Positions 16,231-24,137 of a DNA stretch of 47,400 bases are shown here, piece after piece. The notes under the pieces are model-generated. The model was not told the DNA's origin. It saw only the letters and a list, made by a program, of their open reading frames with translations, and ran no database searches. Position 1 is the first letter of the stretch; every line of letters begins with the position of its first letter. The stretch covers positions 1 to 47,400 of the forward strand of contig JACVQJ010000009.1 in the NCBI GenBank assembly GCA_015661075.1. The letters are read 5' to 3'. The DNA comes from Parachlamydiales bacterium (GTDB taxonomy: Bacteria > Chlamydiota > Chlamydiia > Chlamydiales > SM23-39). Both the position numbers and the translations under genes were made by a program.

Positions 16231-17450
16231 AGAAATGTCATCGCCTGGTAGGTAATCCGGCGCCAGAGTGCGCCCAACGCATATTGAACCGCTAACTCGA
16301 TGGCGCCCGCTCGATCCGGCGGCGCCTGAATACGGCCGCAATCGATAGATCCGCCCCTCTTGCCGACGGCGATAAAAATAGTGCCGGCCGGTATGCTCGC
16401 AGATCCTGCGCCCGTGCCGGCCCATCCGGTAATCGCAATGGCATAGTCCGCCCGCGTCGTTTGAAAAAGCCCCTGCACCATTTCGCCGGCCGTCTCGATA
16501 CTAACCGGCCCCTCTGTTTCCAGAGTCTTGGGGCTGACATGGAGAAAGCGCTCTTTGAATGCATCGGAATACGCGACGATCGAGCCGAGCAGGTATTTGG
16601 ATGCGCCGGGAAGCAAAACCAGGCGGGCCGACAGAGCGCCGCCTGTGCAGCTTTCTGCCAGCGCCAGTGTTTGGCCGCGGGCAATCATGGCCCGATGAAC
16701 CGCCTCATGAATGGACGGGCCGTCGAACAAAAAAGTGGGAAAGGCCTTACGGATTAATTCAGCCCACTGATCCATCCGCCCGAAATCCCTGGAAACGGAA
16801 AAACGGACCTCCAGCGTCCCCAAAGAGGGATAAACATCGATCCGGGCATCGGGATGGGCGCTTTGAATCTCGCGCAAAATCGGATCGAGGGCGTGTTCGC
16901 TAATCTGGCATAGATGGAGATGCAAGGATTGCTGCTTGGCCACAACGGGGAAGTGCTCTGCCAAAAGAGGCGATGCGCTTTGATGAAACATATGCTCCAT
17001 CTCGCGTGGAGTGCCTGGCAAAAGCAATAAAGAGCCTTCCGTCGAAAGAAATAAAAATCCCGGCGCCGTCCCAATGCGATTCGGCAAAACGATCGAATTG
17101 CGAGGAACGCGAGCCATCTCCTCGATGGCCGGACCGCTGCCATAGCGCTCCAACAAGTCGTCGTAGAGGCTGGAATCGATCTGTAAAGATGTGCAAAACA
17201 GCCGTGTAGCGACAAGTTTGGTCGCATCATTCATTAAGGAACCTAAGCCCCCCGTCGCCACCACCAGAGTCGATCGGTCGAGCAGTTCTTTTAGGCCCAT
17301 AAAGAGCGCTTCGCTATCCATCGGCAACACAGTCTGCCGGCAGACCTCATACCCTTTTTCGGACAGAGCGCGACTGATCAAAGCGCCATTCGCATTGATC
17401 GTCCGCCCCTCCAGAACCTCGTCACCAATCGTCGCAATCTCAACCCGCAT
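16227..17450 (-). CDS. cinA: CinA family protein (COG1058 domain plus PncC-type amidase domain)
   Basis: From the ATG at 17450 the product has 407 residues. The N-terminal MoCF-like domain starts 'MRVEIATIGDEVLEGRTINA'. The C-terminal nicotinamide-nucleotide amidase domain has 'LAESCTGGALSARL', 'GSIVAYSDAFK' and 'ITGWAGTGAG', matching PncC. In two-domain CinA the N-terminal domain acts as an ADP-ribose pyrophosphatase and the C-terminal one recycles NMN. The usual 'GGLGPTxDDxT' motif reads GGLGSLMNDAT at 67-77, so the N-terminal activity may be altered. It overlaps lspA by 11 nt and the methyltransferase by 4 nt. Confidence 0.88.
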   Translation of the reverse strand: MRVEIATIGDEVLEGRTINANGALISRALSEKGYEVCRQTVLPMDSEALFMGLKELLDRSTLVVATGGLGSLMNDATKLVATRLFCTSLQIDSSLYDDLLERYGSGPAIEEMARVPRNSIVLPNRIGTAPGFLFLSTEGSLLLLPGTPREMEHMFHQSASPLLAEHFPVVAKQQSLHLHLCQISEHALDPILREIQSAHPDARIDVYPSLGTLEVRFSVSRDFGRMDQWAELIRKAFPTFLFDGPSIHEAVHRAMIARGQTLALAESCTGGALSARLVLLPGASKYLLGSIVAYSDAFKERFLHVSPKTLETEGPVSIETAGEMVQGLFQTTRADYAIAITGWAGTGAGSASIPAGTIFIAVGKRGGSIDCGRIQAPPDRAGAIELAVQYALGALWRRITYQAMTFL

Positions 17451-17952
17451 CCGAAATACCGGCTTTGTTTTTATTTGCCTGATGAGGCCAGAGCAGCAGC
17501 AGCGCCACTCCAATAGTAATGCAGCTATCGGCCAGATTGAAAATGGGGAACGACCAACCGAAAAACCGAAAATGAATAAAATCGATCACATGGCCGTAGC
17601 GGATCATATCGATAATGTTTCCCATTGCTCCTGTCACGATGAGCCAAAGCGGTAAACGAAGCCGGGAAACGGGCCGAAAATAAAGAAGACACACTAAAAT
17701 CCCCGTAACGACGCAGATTCTGAGAGCGAGCAACAGATTGAAATGATCCGGAAAAACACCCCACGCCGCTCCGGTATTCGCGACAGTATTGAGTGAAAAA
17801 CTGACATTGAAATAATCAAAAATCCCAATCCCGCCAAATGGGTATCGAGAACCCTGCAACGGAGGAACCCAGCGCAGAGCCAGCACCTTCGACAAAACAT
17901 CCGCTCCCAAGATGGCAAGGAGCCATAACTTATTGAATAGCGCCTTTTTCAA
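17440..17952 (-). CDS. lspA: Lipoprotein signal peptidase (signal peptidase II)
   Basis: LspA cleaves prolipoprotein signal peptides before the lipidated cysteine. The 170-residue protein has four transmembrane helices. 'NTGAAWG' and the two catalytic aspartate regions, 'GNIIDMIRYGHVIDF' and 'FPIFNLADS', are intact. The start is a TTG at 17952, supported by AGGAG five nt upstream, and no ATG lies nearby. It overlaps the dksA-like gene by 23 nt, the same order as in C. trachomatis (dksA-lspA). Substrates in this window include ZnuA and two other putative lipoproteins. Confidence 0.95.
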   Translation of the reverse strand: MKKALFNKLWLLAILGADVLSKVLALRWVPPLQGSRYPFGGIGIFDYFNVSFSLNTVANTGAAWGVFPDHFNLLLALRICVVTGILVCLLYFRPVSRLRLPLWLIVTGAMGNIIDMIRYGHVIDFIHFRFFGWSFPIFNLADSCITIGVALLLLWPHQANKNKAGISDAG

Positions 17953-18298
17953 ACTGCTCCTGAGCTTTTACGGTCATCGTTGCATACGGAATCGCATCCA
18001 GTCTCTTGAACGGTATCTCATCGCCGGTCAAATCACAGACACCGTATGTTCCATCCTCAATTTTTTCAAGAGCGCGATCAATCTGGCGCAGCACATTCAT
18101 TTCCTTGCTGGAGACCTCGAGATTGATGTTCTTGACGAAATCATCCGTCCCTTCGTCCGCCTGGTGCTGGGAATACCCCTTGGATTGATCGAGTTCCGTT
18201 ACTTCTTTCGTCGCGCCCTTCACAGTCTGATTGATCCGAATCCGCAGATCGATCAGTCTCTTTTTGAATAGGGCAATCTCATTTTTCTTCAGCGGCAT
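17930..18298 (-). CDS. DksA/TraR family protein lacking the four-cysteine zinc finger
   Basis: The 122-residue protein has the DksA layout: two N-terminal helices with acidic residues near the tip ('HQADEGTDDFVKNINLE'), then 'ALEKIEDGTYGVCDLTGDEI' and a C-terminal helix. Of the usual four zinc cysteines only the one in 'YGVCDLTG' remains. The later ones are replaced ('RLDAIPYATMT'). DksA binds RNA polymerase through the secondary channel and modulates transcription. Cys-reduced forms can still fold. It overlaps nrdR by 20 nt and lspA by 23 nt, matching the chlamydial block. Confidence 0.85.
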   Translation of the reverse strand: MPLKKNEIALFKKRLIDLRIRINQTVKGATKEVTELDQSKGYSQHQADEGTDDFVKNINLEVSSKEMNVLRQIDRALEKIEDGTYGVCDLTGDEIPFKRLDAIPYATMTVKAQEQFEKGAIQ

Positions 18299-18773
18299 GT
18301 TCCATGTCCTCTTGTTCCGATCTTTTCTCAGGGGCGATCAACTGAATAGCCTCAATGAGTTCATTGATTTCTTTGAATCGTTTATACACACACAGAAAGC
18401 GAATATATGCAATCACGTCGAGTTCTTGCAGATTATGCATCACAATCTCGCCGAGTTCCTTGCTCGCAATCTCTCGAACGCCGCGCCCCATCAGATCGGC
18501 CTTGATCTTATAGGCAAGCGCGCGCACCTGGTCGTGGCTCACTCTCGTATGGCGGCAGGCAGCATCCATGCCGGCGATGAGCTTTTCCTGCTGAAAATCC
18601 TCAAATGTGCCGTCGCGTTTTTTGACCTGTAAACTCAGATCGATCGTTTCAAAGGTCGTAAAACGCCGCATGCATTGGCAGCACTCGCGGCGGCGGCGGG
18701 TCGCGTTGATTTCAACAGCATCGCGCGAGTCAGTCACCTTCGATTCTTCATAATCGCAAAATGGACATCGCAT
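18279..18773 (-). CDS. nrdR: Transcriptional repressor NrdR
   Basis: NrdR represses ribonucleotide reductase genes in response to ATP/dATP. The 164-residue protein begins with a zinc ribbon ('MRCPFCDYEES' and 'CCQCMRRF'), followed by the ATP-cone domain ('VKKRDGTFEDFQQEKLIAGM') and ends with a charged tail. It is the first gene of the seven-gene overlapping operon. No NrdR box is evident just upstream. Confidence 0.94.
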   Translation of the reverse strand: MRCPFCDYEESKVTDSRDAVEINATRRRRECCQCMRRFTTFETIDLSLQVKKRDGTFEDFQQEKLIAGMDAACRHTRVSHDQVRALAYKIKADLMGRGVREIASKELGEIVMHNLQELDVIAYIRFLCVYKRFKEINELIEAIQLIAPEKRSEQEDMEHAAEEK

Positions 18774-19078
18774 ACAGGCTAAAAACCTCGATTCGCAAGC
18801 ACATTGACCATCCGCAAAACACTTACTCTTCCACCCATTTTTTGTGAATCATTTTTCTTCATTTGACAATGTGGAAAAGGAAAAACGACCTTTAATAATT
18901 TCGTGAATATAAGGCGAAAATCATAACAAAAAAACTATCCATGAGCAAGAAAGAACCTGTCATCATTATATACAATTTCATTAAACGCCTCGATATTAAC
19001 AAATTAGGCTGATATTGACAAATCTGCGATTGAATCGTAAAATTGTCATTATGATCCCAAGACACCTAACCAGACATA
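18774..19078. other. Intergenic region upstream of nrdR
   Basis: No gene is visible in this A+T-rich stretch. It should contain the nrdR operon promoter on the minus strand, which I cannot place with confidence. On the plus strand it holds a near-consensus promoter (19015-19043). A 12-nt word, GATATTrACAAA, occurs twice, starting at 18992 and 19012. Confidence 0.5.
19015..19043 (+). promoter_or_regulatory. Near-consensus sigma-70 promoter facing a remnant ORF
   Basis: TTGACA at 19015-19020 and TAAAAT at 19038-19043 are 17 nt apart. The promoter points into the palindrome and the broken ATPase gene that follow, so it may be the stranded promoter of that gene or of an older one. Confidence 0.5.
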
Positions 19079-19216
19079 TTTTGAACGCACTTCTTGCCTA
19101 GAGTCCCACCCCTTTAGGGGTGGGTCTAGGCAAGATATTTTATTCGTGCGGTAAGCGGCGTTAGCCGCTTACCGCAACCAAAAGCTACAGAAGAATCTCC
19201 TCCTTTTAAGGAGGAG
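19079..19216 (-). repeat. Multi-hairpin repeat, copy B, with terminal palindrome
   Basis: Read on the minus strand, the order is hairpin 1 (19216-19197, 9-bp stem), a linker starting ATTCTTC, hairpin 2 (19176-19147, 13-bp stem), ATAAAATA, a palindrome (19135-19092, 19 bp with a 2-nt bulge), then GAAGTGCGTTCAAA. The first half matches copy A and the second half matches copy C. The layout resembles the right end of an IS200/IS605-type element, where a subterminal palindrome sits just inside a conserved cleavage tetranucleotide. That identity is inference, as no transposase gene is attached. Confidence 0.7.
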
Positions 19217-19474
19217 TTATTCAAATACTCCAAACAATATCCAATTGTGGCTCTGGTTGGGCCCAGGCAAAGCGGTAAAACAACCCTGGCTAAAGCCCTC
19301 TTCCCCAAATATAAGTACCTATCTTTAGAGAACCTAAGCTTAAGGAAGAGCGCCTCGGAAGATCCCATGGGTTTTCTGGCCACTCACGGTCCGTTCCTGA
19401 TTCTCGATGAAGTACAGCATGTCCCAGAACTCTTTTCCTATTTGCAGGAACTAGTGTCTAATTGCAAAAATTAG
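19217..19474 (+). pseudogene. 5' fragment of an AAA ATPase (DUF4143-type)
   Basis: The frame reads 'YPIVALVGPRQSGKTTLAKA' (Walker A), then 'SEDPMGFLATHGPFLILDEV' (Walker B) and 'QHVPELFSYLQEL', and stops after about 85 residues. The family normally has about 380 residues with a C-terminal DUF4143 domain, so three quarters are missing. There is no start codon between the upstream in-frame stop and the Walker motif except a GTG inside it. The 5' end abuts copy B of the hairpin repeat. A possible middle fragment of the same family lies at 25351-25419. Confidence 0.75.
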
Positions 19475-19546
19475 CGTTCAAATAAAAAAATGCATTCAAA
19501 CCTTGGCTCTATTGGATGAGACCAAGAGTTCGAATTGGTTGCAGTG

Positions 19547-19805
19547 GCGGAGAGAGTGGGATTCCTCTCGTCCGCCTTCGGCAGCGAGAGCCGGTTCGTC
19601 GCAAAGCTCCTCACTTCGAATCCCAACGCGACCCAAATTATTGGGTCGCTCTCTCTTCCGATTTTTCGGAAGAAAAAATCGGAGGGAGTGGGATTCCTCT
19701 CGTCCGCTTCGCAGCGAGAGCCGGTTCGTCGCAAAGCTCCTCACTTCGAACTCCACTCGCACGCCAAACTATTGGCGTGCTTCTCTCGTTTTTTGGGACA
19801 AAAAA
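19547..19805. repeat. Two tandem repeats derived from the tRNA-Ser 3' end
   Basis: Unit 1 (about 19547-19679) and unit 2 (19680-19805) share a 67-nt block. Each starts with a copy of the last bases of the adjacent tRNA-Ser (GGAGnGAGTGGGATTC on the plus strand) and ends with a short inverted repeat. The true tRNA 3' end follows directly at 19806. Single-base and small indel differences separate the units. The apparent reading frames here are not genes. Confidence 0.8.
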
Positions 19806-19893
19806 CGGAGAGAGTGGGATTCGAACCCACGGTACGCAGTTAACGTACACACGCTTTCCAAGCGTGCTCCTTAAGCCACTCGGACATCTCTCC
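19806..19893 (-). tRNA. tRNA-Ser (anticodon GGA)
   Basis: The 88-nt sequence folds as a class II tRNA: 7-bp acceptor stem GGAGAGA/TCTCTCC, anticodon loop TTGGAAA between CACGC and GCGTG, a long variable arm, and T arm GTGGG-TTCGAAT-CCCAC. The discriminator base is G, normal for tRNA-Ser, and CCA is not encoded. An inverted repeat with a T-run follows its 3' end. Confidence 0.97.
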
Positions 19894-20115
19894 ATAAAGG
19901 AACTTAAAACATTGTAAAGGAATCAATCTATAATCGAAAAGATGAAATCTTGATGAGCCATTTCCCCCGCCACTCTTGGGCGAATAACCCAACCTAGACA
20001 ACACTTGATCACAATTAAAATATTAATTAACAACATCCACACAAACAGTCATTGTTTTTTATTGTAACATTTTGAAATAATTACACTCACAAACTACACC
20101 TGTCAGGAGATTGTT

Positions 20116-20946
20116 ATGAGTTCAAGGATTTATCCAAAGTCAGGAGAAGCATTAGATACCTTTCGAAAAATGATATACGCCCCCAATGATGAACAGCCCA
20201 TCGTTGAAATGAACGATGTAACCGCCAGGGATATGAATGTGATATGGGATTCCATCTCAGCCATCGCTGCCAGATGGCGTGGAAAACAGGAAATGCACTT
20301 TCCTGATATGCCGATGGATCGAAAAGAATTCTGGGGGTTTTTTGCAGCAGATCATCAACCCACACCTCTACCAGTGGTAAATGAATTTGTGGACGGGTGG
20401 CGCACAGAAGGCGGGTTGGCCATTGACCTTGGCGGCGGCAATAGTCCAACAGCGAATCCATTGCTGCAAAAAGGATGGCGAGTGATTGTCATTGATAATT
20501 CGCGCCCGGCTCTAGACATTCTCCGTCAAAATAATCTTGCAACTGTTGAGTCCGGTCAACTGCAGATCATCGAAGCTGATGTTGAAACCTTTTCTCCCTC
20601 TGAACCTGCAGATCTTGTTGTGGCAGCAGACATTTTACCATATATCGATCCCGCTCAATTCCGCACTACCTGGAATAAAATTCATGACAAATTTATAAAA
20701 GAAAATGGATTCCTTGTTGGAAATCTCTTTCGCACTCCCACACATCCGGAGTTGATTCCACAAATGAATTCAATGAAAGAGATGGGAGCCTGGTTTCTTC
20801 CAGATAGACGAATGGTCAGGCCGCTACTGACTCAAACAGGATATGTGATCAAAACATGTAAGTACCGGATTGATGAACCCAGCATGGAACCCATTTGTAT
20901 TCAATTCATCGCTGAAAAAAAGAGCGCGGAAAAACAGATGTCTTAA
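20116..20946 (+). CDS. Class I SAM-dependent methyltransferase, unknown substrate
   Basis: The 276-residue protein has a Rossmann-type methyltransferase core: motif I 'LAIDLGGGNSPTANPLLQKG', the acidic end of strand 2 in 'VIVIDNS', 'EADVETF' and the motif IV region 'ADLVVAADILPYID'. The N-terminal 100 residues are not recognised. The start has a good AGGAG (20104-20108) in a context nearly identical to that of the MOMP gene. It lies between tRNA-Ser and znuA and has no obvious functional link to either. Substrate is unknown (small molecule or protein). Confidence 0.75.
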   Translation: MSSRIYPKSGEALDTFRKMIYAPNDEQPIVEMNDVTARDMNVIWDSISAIAARWRGKQEMHFPDMPMDRKEFWGFFAADHQPTPLPVVNEFVDGWRTEGGLAIDLGGGNSPTANPLLQKGWRVIVIDNSRPALDILRQNNLATVESGQLQIIEADVETFSPSEPADLVVAADILPYIDPAQFRTTWNKIHDKFIKENGFLVGNLFRTPTHPELIPQMNSMKEMGAWFLPDRRMVRPLLTQTGYVIKTCKYRIDEPSMEPICIQFIAEKKSAEKQMS

Positions 20947-21027
20947 GAGCTTTTCCTCACTATCCATTATTGCCGAATATCTCCCAAAAGGAGATGATCC
21001 CAAACTCACAAGAAGCGAGCGATATCA

Positions 21028-21882
21028 ATGAACATATTGCGTGCGGGATTTATTTTTTTTCTTACGCTGCTGACTGGCTGTGAAAAATCACCCCCGCCGT
21101 CAGCTTTCAGCCCCAAACCCCTCGTTTTGGTCAGCGTGGCCCCCTATCAATGCATTGTCCAGCGAATCGGCGGCAAACATATCGAAGTTAGTTCCATCGC
21201 CGCCAGCGGCGCTGATATCCACAGCTTTGAACCCACTCCCCGCCAAAGAGAAGCAATCAAAGACGCAACATTATGGTTCAGGATCGGCGAGCCATTTGAA
21301 AACTTGCTGCTGTCTTTGTTCCAAAACCATCGGCGCGTTGTCGATCTCAGAGAGGGCATTGAAATGTTGCCTGGCAGCTCCGCCTGCTGCCTCGATGCGG
21401 AAAATCAGGACCGCCATATGTGGATGAGCCCCGGTATTGTGCAAATGCAGGCCAAAGCCATTTCCCAGGCATTGAGCGATCAATTTCCCGATCACAAAAA
21501 CGCCTTTGAAACCAACCTAAGCGCTCTGCTGCGGGATCTCGCCTCTCTGGACCAGGAGATCCGCACCTCTTTAGAAAGCCAGAAAAATCACATTCTGCTT
21601 GTCTCTCATCCTGCATTTGGATATTTTTGCCGCGATTATTCGTTGCAGCAGCTTTCGGTTGAATGCGAAGGCAAAGACCCCTGCCCCAAACATATCGAAT
21701 GTTTATTGAGACAGGGGAAAAAAAGGCCGCCCGTCGTCGCCATCGCGCTGCCGCAGCACAATAACAAAGGGACTCAGCTGATTGCGAATGAATTGCATGT
21801 GCCGATCAAAACGATCGACCCGTATTCATGTGAATATTTTGACACGATGCGATCGCTGACCCAATGGATTTTATTTAAGTGA
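21028..21882 (+). CDS. znuA: Metal ABC transporter substrate-binding lipoprotein (zinc type)
   Basis: This 284-residue cluster A-I solute-binding protein has a lipoprotein signal peptide with lipobox 'LTGC' (Cys18). Likely metal ligands are His65 ('GADIHSFEP'), His130 ('DRHMWMSP'), His194 ('VSHPAFGYF') and Asp264 ('IDPYS'), the pattern of three His plus Asp in Zn/Mn binders. No His-rich loop is present, but an insert with several cysteines (positions 213-225) is unusual. It overlaps the ATPase gene by 4 nt and forms one operon with znuC and znuB. C. trachomatis has the same trio next to obgE-rpmA-rplU. Confidence 0.88.
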   Translation: MNILRAGFIFFLTLLTGCEKSPPPSAFSPKPLVLVSVAPYQCIVQRIGGKHIEVSSIAASGADIHSFEPTPRQREAIKDATLWFRIGEPFENLLLSLFQNHRRVVDLREGIEMLPGSSACCLDAENQDRHMWMSPGIVQMQAKAISQALSDQFPDHKNAFETNLSALLRDLASLDQEIRTSLESQKNHILLVSHPAFGYFCRDYSLQQLSVECEGKDPCPKHIECLLRQGKKRPPVVAIALPQHNNKGTQLIANELHVPIKTIDPYSCEYFDTMRSLTQWILFK

Positions 21883-22595
21883 AAACAGCCGCCATTGAAC
21901 TCAAAGAGGTCAGCATTCTTTCGCAGGGAATGCCCATTTTACAAGACGTCACACTCTCGATCGATGAAGGGGAATTCGTCGGGATTTTCGGCCCGAACGG
22001 CGGAGGAAAAACAACTCTGCTCAAACTCCTGATGGGGTTTTTGAAACCCGACCATGGATCGATTCGCCTGTTTGATCAAACGCCTGAAAAAATCCGCCAT
22101 CGGATCGGCTATGTGCCGCAAATACATCACATCGATCCCGACTTTCCCATCACTGTCCGTGAGCTCATCGCGATGGGCCTTTTATCGCGCCGTCCCTATT
22201 TCGGCCGCCTGAGCAAAACGGTTTTGGAAGAGTGCGAAAACTGGATGGAACAGCTCGGCCTTCTCAACCACAAGGATAAGGCGTATGGCGAGCTGTCGGG
22301 CGGCCTCGCCCAGCGAGCCCTTTTGGCCCGAGCTCTCATCAGCGATCCCGATCTGATCTTGCTAGATGAACCAACGGCTCATATCGATGCCTCTTCCATG
22401 GCGATCTTTTTGCGGACTCTGGAAAAATTCAAGAACCGGAAAACAATTCTTCTGGTTTCACACGATCTGAAAACCATTATGCAGCACTCCGCGCGCCTAT
22501 TATGCGTGCAGAATAAAGTCGCCACTCTCCAACCCCATGAGATCTGCGACCACTTTAACAATGGCCTCTACCATACAGCGAGTCGATTCGAATGA
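21879..22595 (+). CDS. znuC: Metal ABC transporter ATP-binding protein
   Basis: The 238-residue ATPase has Walker A 'GPNGGGKTT', Q-loop region 'GYVPQIHHIDPDFP', signature 'LSGGLAQRALLARAL', Walker B 'LILLDEPTAHID' and the switch His in 'LLVSHDL'. It powers import of the metal delivered by ZnuA. The start is a GTG overlapping the znuA stop (GTGA). It overlaps znuB by 4 nt. Confidence 0.92.
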   Translation: MKTAAIELKEVSILSQGMPILQDVTLSIDEGEFVGIFGPNGGGKTTLLKLLMGFLKPDHGSIRLFDQTPEKIRHRIGYVPQIHHIDPDFPITVRELIAMGLLSRRPYFGRLSKTVLEECENWMEQLGLLNHKDKAYGELSGGLAQRALLARALISDPDLILLDEPTAHIDASSMAIFLRTLEKFKNRKTILLVSHDLKTIMQHSARLLCVQNKVATLQPHEICDHFNNGLYHTASRFE

Positions 22596-23431
22596 TCCCC
22601 TCATTTCTCATCCTGTCTCTTGCGGCCGCCTTTCTCGCCTCGATATCTGCAGGAGTGATCGGAAGCTATGTCGTCGTCAAACGCCTCGCCAATCTATGCG
22701 GCAGCATCTCCCACTCTGTTCTGGGCGGCATGGGATTTTTCCTCTACCTCCAAAAAGTCCATCAATTCTCCTGGTGTTATCCGCTGCTCGGAGCCTTTAT
22801 CGCAGCCATCCTGTCAGCCTGGCTGATCGGATGGATCCATCTGCGCTTCCGCCAGCGGGTCGACGCTGTCATCGCGGCCGTCTGGTCCACAGGCATGTCG
22901 ATCGGAGTCATTTTCCTGGCCCTGACGCCTGGCTCCAAGAGCGAGCTGTCAAATTTTCTTTTGGGCAATCTCCTCTGGATCAGCCCCACCGATCTGTTTT
23001 GGCTGTCGATCATGTCCCTTTTGATCCTGTCGATCGTGGTCTCATGCTATCGGCCCTTCCTCGCTATCTGTTTCGATGAAGATCTCGCTCTTTTGCAAAA
23101 AATCCCCCTGCAAAAAATTTATTTGCTGCTTTTGACTCTCATTGCCCTGACCATCGTCTTGCTGATCCAGATCATCGGCACGGTTCTCACAATCGCCATC
23201 CTCACGCTTCCCGCCACGACCGCCAACCTCTTTACGCGCAGCATGTCCACGCTCCTAACCGGTTCGGTCATTTTCAGTTTGCTCTCTTCCGGCTGCGGAA
23301 TTACAGCATCGTATTTCCTCGATTGGCCGCCCGGAGCCACGATCTCGCTTTTCGCCGCTTTGGTCTATTTTTTCGCCCTGCTCATGAAAAAACAAAAATT
23401 TAAGTTGAACGCTTCTTCTCCCCCGACATGA
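22592..23431 (+). CDS. znuB: Metal ABC transporter permease
   Basis: The 279-residue membrane protein has about eight to nine transmembrane helices and belongs to the ABC-3 permease family. 'GVIGSYVVVKRLANLCGSIS' near the N-terminus and 'LTIAILTLPATTANLFTRSM' in the C-terminal half are the typical conserved segments. Its ATG overlaps the znuC TGA. It completes the zinc uptake operon. Confidence 0.9.
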   Translation: MIPSFLILSLAAAFLASISAGVIGSYVVVKRLANLCGSISHSVLGGMGFFLYLQKVHQFSWCYPLLGAFIAAILSAWLIGWIHLRFRQRVDAVIAAVWSTGMSIGVIFLALTPGSKSELSNFLLGNLLWISPTDLFWLSIMSLLILSIVVSCYRPFLAICFDEDLALLQKIPLQKIYLLLLTLIALTIVLLIQIIGTVLTIAILTLPATTANLFTRSMSTLLTGSVIFSLLSSGCGITASYFLDWPPGATISLFAALVYFFALLMKKQKFKLNASSPPT

Positions 23432-23450
23432 GAAATTTAACCCAATATAA

Positions 23451-23479
23451 TTGACAGTAGGGGCCTTCTGTAGTAAGAT
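23451..23479 (+). promoter_or_regulatory. Promoter of rplU-rpmA(-obgE)
   Basis: A perfect TTGACA (23451-23456) and TAAGAT (23474-23479) are separated by 17 nt. The ATG of rplU lies 33 nt downstream with GGAGG in between. It separates the ribosomal genes from the zinc operon. Confidence 0.75.
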
Positions 23480-23512
23480 TTCCGTCATTAATTTTGATTT
23501 TTCGGAGGTACT

Positions 23513-23824
23513 ATGTACGCGATCATCGAAACCGGCGGCAAACAATACCGCGTTCAGGAAGGAGATGTCCTTGACGTCGAGCTGCTTGGTTCTGATCAAA
23601 CTGTGATATTCGATAAAGTCCTACTCGTTCACGATGGGAAGGGCCCAAAAGTCGGATTACCCTATGTTCCCCAATGCACTGTGCACGCGGAAATGATCGG
23701 CGAAACGAAGGGCCCTAAGGTCATCGCCTATAAATTCAAGCCGTGCAAAAACAGCCGCCGCACCGTCGGCCACCGCCAGCGGTATTCCCGCGTTAAAATC
23801 ACCAAAATTGCAGCAGCAGGATAA
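23513..23824 (+). CDS. rplU: 50S ribosomal protein L21
   Basis: The 103-residue protein starts '[18 protein letters not shown]' and ends '[14 protein letters not shown]', both diagnostic of L21. A strong GGAGG lies five nt before the ATG. rpmA starts two nt after its stop. Confidence 0.98.
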   Translation: MYAIIETGGKQYRVQEGDVLDVELLGSDQTVIFDKVLLVHDGKGPKVGLPYVPQCTVHAEMIGETKGPKVIAYKFKPCKNSRRTVGHRQRYSRVKITKIAAAG

Positions 23825-23826
23825 TC

Positions 23827-24078
23827 ATGGCACATAAGAAAGGGCAAGGCTCTACGCGCAATGGGCGCGATTCCCAATCGCAACGGCGAGGGATTAAAGC
23901 GACGATGGGTCAATTTGTTACGACAGGCAGTATCCTCGTCCGCCAGTGCGGCACGAAATGGCATCCCGATAAGAATGTCGGCGTGGGCCGAGACTTTACG
24001 CTATTCGCACTCGTCGATGGCGTCGTCTCCTTCCGCAAAGCTGACAAAACGTACGTATCTGTCATCCCGCAAGTTTAA
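23827..24078 (+). CDS. rpmA: 50S ribosomal protein L27
   Basis: The 83-residue protein starts '[20 protein letters not shown]' with '[20 protein letters not shown]' following, typical of L27 with the conserved N-terminal tail that reaches the peptidyl-transferase centre. It is cotranscribed with rplU. A hairpin separates it from obgE. Confidence 0.98.
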   Translation: MAHKKGQGSTRNGRDSQSQRRGIKATMGQFVTTGSILVRQCGTKWHPDKNVGVGRDFTLFALVDGVVSFRKADKTYVSVIPQV

Positions 24079-24090
24079 TCCCCCCCTGAT

Positions 24091-24110
24091 GGGAGGCTAA
24101 CTAGCCTCCC
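24091..24110 (+). promoter_or_regulatory. Hairpin between rpmA and obgE
   Basis: An 8-bp stem (24091-24098 with 24103-24110) with a 4-nt loop lies between the two genes. No T-run follows directly, so it may be a processing or partial attenuation site rather than a full terminator. Confidence 0.5.
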
Positions 24111-24137
24111 CCTGTATCATCTATTTTAGGAAATATT

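Noticed and set aside
16231..16425. N-terminal extension of the methyltransferase frame
   Set aside because: These 65 codons are the out-of-frame shadow of cinA. The ATG at 16230 with ATGA overlap is the natural start.
19079..19481. Inverted GCGTTCAAA words at 19079 and about 19473 as ends of a 400-bp transposon
   Set aside because: Only nine bases match, and the right word lies in the remnant ORF. The stronger explanation is that the left one is the boundary of copy B.
19471..19917. Several overlapping frames around the tRNA-Ser repeats
   Set aside because: They overlap a tRNA gene and tandem repeats in all frames and read as repeat-derived, Arg/Ser-rich nonsense.
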